NCBI GenBank assembly: GCA_039033855.1
Contig: JBCCBV010000005.1
Location: 1-64,000 of the forward strand
Reading direction: 5' to 3'
Length of the DNA: 64,000 bases
Source of the DNA: JBCCBV01 sp039033855
Lineage (GTDB): Bacteria > Planctomycetota > Phycisphaerae > Phycisphaerales > Phycisphaeraceae
Shown here: positions 59,641-64,000 of the stretch, piece by piece
How positions within the stretch are numbered: position 1 is the stretch's first letter
How the letters are laid out: each line of letters begins with the position of its first letter
Position numbers and translations under genes: made by a program
The notes under the pieces: generated by a model
Databases searched by the model: none
Told to the model about the DNA's origin: nothing
Seen by the model: the letters and a program-made list of their open reading frames with translations, nothing else

Positions 59641-61224
59641 ATGGCCGACCCCGCCTTGTCACCGTTGACCGATCGCTTGACCTCGATGGGGCTGCCGGCC
59701 TGCGTTGCGCCCGACCCCGACGGCTGGGTGTGCGACGCGCCGGGCCGGGCCGAACTGTTGCAACTGCCGGGGATCGACCAAGCGTGGCGCGAGGGTTTAT
59801 CGAACTCGGGCGATGCCGGGCAGGTGGTTGCGTTAGGCCACGGGCTCCACGCCGTGTGGCTGCGTCCGCAAGGCCCAGCCGGGCCGGCGTGGCTGGTTCC
59901 GGCCGTCACGCGGGTGTGGCTGCATTCTCAAGAGTTCGAGCAATTATCAATAGAGGCGGGTTGCCCCGCGGCAGAACTGCGTGAGGCGCTGGCGCCGTTG
60001 ACCGAACACGGCTGCGTCGACGCCGAGGCGCTCGCGCGTATGCTCGGCTGGGCTTGCCAAGACCTGCGCGAACAGGGCCGGTCGACCGAGGCCATCACGC
60101 AGCTCAGCGACAAGCTATTGACCGCCTACGAAGAAAGCACGCTGGTCTACCGCTTTACCCGGCTGATCAACTGGGACAACGACCCGGCGCAAACGGTGCA
60201 GATCGCCTGCGGCCAACTGGCGGAGGTGCTGCCGTTCCGCTGGGTGACAATCGGGTTCTACGCCCAAGGCACGCTGCCGGCTCTGGCGGGTCAGCGGTTC
60301 GAGGCCGGCGACACCTCGCGGCTGTCTGACGGCGCGCTCGACGGCGTCATCCAACGCTTGTTCGAGAAACCCAACGACCAGTGGGCCCGCGTCGCTGCGC
60401 CCGAAGCGCTCGGCTTGGCCGAGCAGGTGAACTCCGAACTGCTGATCGAACGCATCTGCCACGAAGGCAAGCCGCTGGGCGTGATCGTGGTGGGCGACAC
60501 GACCGACGGCGACCCCGAAGTCAGCAGCCAGTACGTGCAGCTCATCGACGCGATCAGCGACTTCCTGGGCATGTACCACGCCAACGCGGCCCGTCACGCC
60601 GACCAGCTCAAGCTCTTCCGCGGCACGGTGCGTGCGCTCACCTCGTCGATCGACGCCAAAGACCCCTACACCCGCGGCCACTCCGAGCGGGTGGCGCTCG
60701 TGGCCTGCCAACTGGCCGAGGCGATCGGGCTGGGCGACGATCGAGTCGAAGAAGTCCGTTTGTCCGGATTGCTGCACGACGTGGGCAAGATCGGCGTGCC
60801 CGAGGCGGTGCTTTGCAGCGCCCGCAAGCTGAACGACGACGAGTTCAGCGCGATCAAGCAGCACCCGCTCATCGGCCACGCGATTCTGCAAGGCATCCCG
60901 CAGCTCGAACCGATGCTCGGCGCCGTACGCTCGCACCACGAACGATGGGACGGCCGCGGCTACCCCGACGGGCTGGCCGGCGAAGACATCCCGCTCTACG
61001 GCCGCATCGTGGCCTACGCCGACACCTTCGACGCCATGCGTTCCAACCGCAGTTATCGCCAGGCCATGCCGCACGACAAGGTCATGGCCGAAATCGCCGC
61101 GTGCGCCGGCACGCAGCTCGACCCCGGGCTGGCCACCGCGTTTTCAGGCTTGGACTTTGCCGAGTTCGAGCAACGCCTCGCCGAACACGCCAGCGGCGCG
61201 CCGTGGGCGAAGCTGTCGGCGTGA
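59641..61224 (+). CDS. HD-GYP domain protein with a GAF-like sensor, probable c-di-GMP phosphodiesterase
   Basis: A 527-aa protein whose C-terminal half is an HD-GYP domain. It begins DAKDPYTRGHSERVALVACQ, has the HD motif LLHDVGKIGVPEAV (H379, D380), HHERWDGRGYPDGL (the GYP motif near 438) and VAYADTFDAMRSNRSYR. The middle part (about 195-300) looks like a GAF-like domain (ESTLVYRFTRLINWDNDP, FRWVTIGFYAQG, GVIVVGDTTDG). Family members cleave cyclic-di-GMP. The residue pattern is intact, so it is probably active. It follows the response regulator by 7 bp, suggesting they act together in controlling the pilus-type system. Confidence 0.9.
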   Translation: MADPALSPLTDRLTSMGLPACVAPDPDGWVCDAPGRAELLQLPGIDQAWREGLSNSGDAGQVVALGHGLHAVWLRPQGPAGPAWLVPAVTRVWLHSQEFEQLSIEAGCPAAELREALAPLTEHGCVDAEALARMLGWACQDLREQGRSTEAITQLSDKLLTAYEESTLVYRFTRLINWDNDPAQTVQIACGQLAEVLPFRWVTIGFYAQGTLPALAGQRFEAGDTSRLSDGALDGVIQRLFEKPNDQWARVAAPEALGLAEQVNSELLIERICHEGKPLGVIVVGDTTDGDPEVSSQYVQLIDAISDFLGMYHANAARHADQLKLFRGTVRALTSSIDAKDPYTRGHSERVALVACQLAEAIGLGDDRVEEVRLSGLLHDVGKIGVPEAVLCSARKLNDDEFSAIKQHPLIGHAILQGIPQLEPMLGAVRSHHERWDGRGYPDGLAGEDIPLYGRIVAYADTFDAMRSNRSYRQAMPHDKVMAEIAACAGTQLDPGLATAFSGLDFAEFEQRLAEHASGAPWAKLSA

Positions 61225-61381
61225 GGCGTTAGCAGGCCTGTTCGAACGGGGTGATTTGCATAATCAAGGCAGGCCGTTGCCCAAGTTCTGTCCGGGGCTA
61301 TCGCTGCTGGCAACGCTGATCCTCATTGAGATAAGCGTCATGCCTGGCGGGCAGGATGCTTGATCGTGCGGCGTTGTCCGG

Positions 61382-61852
61382 TCAGCGAACCTCCGGGATG
61401 CCCGGGTGGTCTGCGGGCCGGGCCCCGGGGGCGGGCCAGTGGAACCGTCGATCGGCCGGATCGATCCGGACATCGTTGATGCTGGCCTCGCGGCGCCGCA
61501 TCAGGCCCGCTTCGTCGAACTCCCAGAGTTCGTTGCCGTAGGCGCGGAACCAGTCGCCCGCCGTGTCGTGAAACTCGTACTGGAAGCGCACCGCGATGCA
61601 CGCATCCCCGAAGGTCCAGAGCGCCTTGATGAGTCGGTAGTCGAGTTCCCGCCGCCACTTGGTGGCCAGGAACGCGCGGATCTCGGCCCTGCCGCGGAGG
61701 AAAACCCCACGGTTGCGCCACTCGGACTCTTCGGAATATGCGAGCGAAACCCGCTCCGGATCGCGCGAGTTCCACGCGTCCTCGGCGGCGCGCACCTTCG
61801 CCAGCGCGGTTTCGCGCGTAAAGGGCGGCTTGATATCCGTGGGTGACGGCAC
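61382..61852 (-). CDS. DUF1348 (SnoaL/NTF2-like) protein, 156 aa
   Basis: The GTG start at 61852 has AAGGA 8 nt upstream. The sequence is a clear match to the DUF1348 pattern: KPPFTRETALAKVRAAEDAW, LAYSEESEWRNRGVFLRGRA, FLATKWRRELDYRLIKALW and RFQYEFHDTAGDWFRAYGNE, then LMRRREASINDVRI. These are small NTF2-fold proteins of unknown activity, possibly binding or isomerising a small ligand. It lies 26 nt downstream of the dehalogenase-type lipoprotein gene on the same strand, so they are co-transcribed. Confidence 0.9.
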   Translation of the reverse strand: MPSPTDIKPPFTRETALAKVRAAEDAWNSRDPERVSLAYSEESEWRNRGVFLRGRAEIRAFLATKWRRELDYRLIKALWTFGDACIAVRFQYEFHDTAGDWFRAYGNELWEFDEAGLMRRREASINDVRIDPADRRFHWPAPGARPADHPGIPEVR

Positions 61853-61878
61853 GCAGAGTCCTTCCGATCGGGCAGGCT

Positions 61879-62871
61879 TCAGTCCTGCGGCGTGTCCGCC
61901 AGGCTTCCGAGGAAGCCGCGCATCTTGTCGATGATGAACGGCGCGTCTTCTTCGAGCGCAAAGTGCCCGGTGTCGAGCAGGTGGAGCTCCGCGTCGGGTA
62001 CGTCTCTCAGATAGGCCTGGGCCCCGGGCGCCGGAAAGAACGCGTCGTTCTTCCCCCAGACGATCAGCATCGGCGGTTGGTGCTGGCGCAGGTACGCCTG
62101 CCATTGCGGGTACAGCGCGACGTTGTTGCGGTAGTCGTAAAACAGGTCGAGCTGGACGCGGTGCTGCCTTGGTCGCGAGAGCTTCATGAAGTCGAGGTTC
62201 CAGTTGTCGGGGAGGATCGCGCCCGGGTTCCGCGTGCCGTGCGTGTACTGCCAGCGGAGGCCTTCGAGCCCGAACACGTTCTCGGCGATCTGATGTTCGA
62301 GCTCGGGGGTCCGCTGTTTCCAGTACTCGAAAATGGGTCCCCAACCGGCCTCGCCCAGGCCTTCTTCATAGGCGTTGCCGTTCATGACGACGAAGCCCCG
62401 CACGCGCTCGGGGTGGGCGGTGGCGATGCGGTATCCGATCGGGGCCCCGTAGTCCTGGATCATCAAGACGTAGCGGTCGATCCCGCGCTGCTCCAGGAAG
62501 GCGTTCGTCACGGCCGCCAGACCGTCGAACGTGTATTCGAATTGTTCTGGGTCGGGATAGTCGCTGTCGCCAAACCCAGGGTAATCCGGGGCGATCACGA
62601 AGTAGTCATCGCCCAAGGCCGCGAGGACTTCCCGATACATGTGGGAAGAGCTGGGGAAGCCGTGCAACAACACCACGGCCAGCCGGGATGGATCGCCCGC
62701 TTCGCGCGAAAAAATCTTGATCCCGCCCACATCGGTCACCTGGTACCGCACCTGCGGCGGGACTGCGTGGTCAGCGGTTGCGTGCGTGTTGTGCGTGGCG
62801 CCGAGGCCTTGGCAACCGGTGAGTAAGAACGAAAGGAGCGCAACGCCCCCGATGCATGCTGCGATTTTCAT
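61879..62871 (-). CDS. alpha/beta hydrolase lipoprotein, haloalkane dehalogenase/epoxide hydrolase type
   Basis: A 330-aa hydrolase with a lipoprotein signal (MKIAACIGGVALLSFLLTGC, lipobox LTGC). The fold motifs are LAVVLLHGFPSSSHMYREVL (oxyanion HGFP), VIAPDYPGFGDSD, nucleophile Asp in VLMIQDYGAPIGYRIA, catalytic acid in IVWGKNDAFFPAPG, and His in LLDTGHFALEED. An Asp nucleophile marks dehalogenases and epoxide hydrolases, not esterases. The upstream Met at 62880 is a possible longer start. It precedes a DUF1348 gene by 26 nt, and the pair may handle a common small substrate. Surface or periplasmic location is unusual for this enzyme class. Confidence 0.86.
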   Translation of the reverse strand: MKIAACIGGVALLSFLLTGCQGLGATHNTHATADHAVPPQVRYQVTDVGGIKIFSREAGDPSRLAVVLLHGFPSSSHMYREVLAALGDDYFVIAPDYPGFGDSDYPDPEQFEYTFDGLAAVTNAFLEQRGIDRYVLMIQDYGAPIGYRIATAHPERVRGFVVMNGNAYEEGLGEAGWGPIFEYWKQRTPELEHQIAENVFGLEGLRWQYTHGTRNPGAILPDNWNLDFMKLSRPRQHRVQLDLFYDYRNNVALYPQWQAYLRQHQPPMLIVWGKNDAFFPAPGAQAYLRDVPDAELHLLDTGHFALEEDAPFIIDKMRGFLGSLADTPQD

Positions 62872-63097
62872 GGCCGGCATCTTAAGGTTGCCTGTCCGGA
62901 CGACAATCAACTGGCGTGCGCCCGTCAGGCGGCGCGCCTCAATACGTCGCCAAGGGTCGCAGCTGCTGGCGTTTTGCGGCGCGGTCAGCCAATACCGAAT
63001 GCGCAAATCGCCGATCTGGAGCCGGATAGGAATGTCCTATCGGCCGAAGAGTCCGGTTTGGGCGAAGGCTGGCTCCGGGCTTACAAGTCGTGCGCAA

Positions 63098-63170
<73 letters not shown>

Positions 63171-63246
63171 GGCGTGCGGGCCGGTGTTTCTCGGCTCCGC
63201 GTCGCGGAGTTTCGGCGCGGCGGTCGGCCGTGTCAACCACAGGCGG

Positions 63247-63295
63247 CCTCGTCGGGTAGGCCGGGGCCTCGTCGGGCTAGGCCGGGGCTTCGTAG
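63247..63295 (+). repeat. short tandem repeat upstream of the BamD-like gene
   Basis: CCTCGTCGGGTAGGCCGGGG (63247-63266) is repeated with one extra C at 63267-63287 and begins again as CTTCGTAG (63288-63295). The partial third copy runs into the TAGACT hexamer before the gene. Confidence 0.7.
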
Positions 63296-63298
63296 ACT
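63293..63298 (+). promoter_or_regulatory. -10-like hexamer for the BamD-like gene
   Basis: TAGACT lies exactly 6 nt before the ATG at 63305. There is no ribosome binding site and no clear -35. Confidence 0.35.
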
Positions 63299-63304
63299 GC
63301 CCTC

Positions 63305-64000
63305 ATGACCCGACGCGCACCCCGCTCAGCGGCCAGGCTTCTCGCGCCCTGCGGCTTGGCGCTGGGGCTGGCGGGGGGGCTCGGACCGGTGCCGGCCGTC
63401 TACGGCCAGCCCGAGGCGTCCGAAGCATCACCCGAGGCGACCCAGTCGCAGCAGCGGTATGAGCTCGGTGTTGACGGCTGGCAAGCGCTGGGCCCTCGGC
63501 GTCCCGACCCGGCTTCGCCGCTTGGGCGGCTCGCCGCGGTGCGTGCGCTCCTGGCTCAGTCGGTCGAAGCGCTCGAGGCCGGCGAGGAAGACCGCTCTCA
63601 AGAGATCGCGCAGCAGGCCGTCGACCTGGGCGAGGCCTGGCTCGAAGATTTCCCACGAACGGGCTTAGAAGCCGAGGCCCGCTTGCTGCTCGGCGACGCC
63701 AAGGCCGCGTCGGGCGAGCTGTACCGGGCGCTCACCGACTACGAGGTGGTCGCCGCGGGATTTCCGGGGTCGGAGCAGTTCATCGATGCGCTCTGGCGGC
63801 AGTACGAGATCGGCCTCCGCCTGGCGGGGGGCGAGTCGCTGGTGCCGGTGCTGGGGTTTTTCAAGTCGCCGGGCCCGAAGCTGGGCGAGGAACTGCTGAT
63901 CCGCATCCAGGAGCGGGCGCCGGGCTCGGTCGTGGGCGAGGACGCTTCGTTCGCGTTGGCGGACTACTACTATCAACGGCGCGAGATGGGGCAGGCGGCC
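63305..64000 (+). CDS. BamD/ComL-like TPR protein, exported, truncated by the window end
   Basis: The reading frame is open to the last base (232 codons seen), so the C-terminus is missing. It starts MTRRAPRSAARLLAPCGLAL and has a hydrophobic signal segment (GLALGLAGGLGPVPAVYG) with cleavage predicted near AVYGQP, so it is exported. The rest contains TPR-like units: EIAQQAVDLGEAWLEDFPRT, EAEARLLLGDAKAASGELYR, ALTDYEVVAAGFPGSEQFID, and EDASFALADYYYQRREMGQA. This arrangement (repeats of an F/P-x-S-pattern following short helices) resembles the BamD outer-membrane-assembly lipoprotein, but no lipobox Cys was found at the predicted site, so BamD itself is uncertain. Confidence 0.75.
   Translation, partial: MTRRAPRSAARLLAPCGLALGLAGGLGPVPAVYGQPEASEASPEATQSQQRYELGVDGWQALGPRRPDPASPLGRLAAVRALLAQSVEALEAGEEDRSQEIAQQAVDLGEAWLEDFPRTGLEAEARLLLGDAKAASGELYRALTDYEVVAAGFPGSEQFIDALWRQYEIGLRLAGGESLVPVLGFFKSPGPKLGEELLIRIQERAPGSVVGEDASFALADYYYQRREMGQAA

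Overview
The window looks like chromosomal DNA of a planctomycete of the class Phycisphaerae or a close relative. The DNA is very GC-rich. Three exported proteins end in PEP-CTERM sorting signals and two of these carry dockerin-like Asp-rich repeats. Prepilin-leader proteins start with FTLIELLVVIAIIALLIGIL. There is a type III glutamine synthetase and a KDO transferase, which implies LPS. The gene order is that of an ordinary chromosome: no insertion sequence, integrase, phage gene or CRISPR array was seen. The taxonomic assignment is inferred from protein style, not from a marker gene.

Region by region. 1-9.4 kb holds the exported and surface proteins: two stand-alone prepilin-leader proteins, a subtilase with dockerin-like repeats, two paralogous PEP-CTERM proteins, and a divergent pair of an AlkP-superfamily/TPR protein and a sulfotransferase-like protein. 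9.5-18.7 kb holds a tRNA with anticodon GCA and a long variable arm, 3-methyladenine glycosylase, GlnN, a DEAD-box helicase, an arsR-arsM unit, an Rrf2 regulator with a small membrane protein, and PPK2. 18.8-23.7 kb holds tRNA-Pro and a leftward ATP-grasp/alpha-E/transglutaminase cluster with two small planctomycete-type proteins. 23.8-31.2 kb holds a TPR lipoprotein, a potassium uptake cluster (divergent TrkH-like protein, TrkA, TrkH), a lone nuoI and two coupled helical-repeat genes. 31.2-43.1 kb is core metabolism: proB, waaA, metG, fbp, ribF, nrnA-like, dcd, fba, argJ and panB, with a possible structured RNA after dcd. 43.2-47 kb holds a five-PAS hybrid kinase and a peroxiredoxin-like protein.

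47.3-61.2 kb is the most coherent accessory system. A membrane histidine kinase and a STAS protein lead directly into a tightly overlapping type IV pilus/type II secretion-like operon (GspE/PilB, GspF/PilC, PilM, PilN, PilO, PilP/GspC-like, then five prepilin-like proteins). A response regulator and an HD-GYP protein follow. One pseudopilin carries a large extra C-terminal domain that looks like a concanavalin/LamG fold. No secretin, prepilin peptidase or retraction ATPase is in view. The window ends with a DUF1348 protein, a dehalogenase-type lipoprotein hydrolase, tRNA-Lys and the start of a BamD-like TPR gene.

Several genes lack a Shine-Dalgarno sequence and instead have a -10-like hexamer exactly 6 nt before the start codon, which suggests leaderless mRNAs are common here. 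Starts were re-chosen by ribosome binding site, signal peptide, domain start or overlap. Where that was uncertain it is stated.
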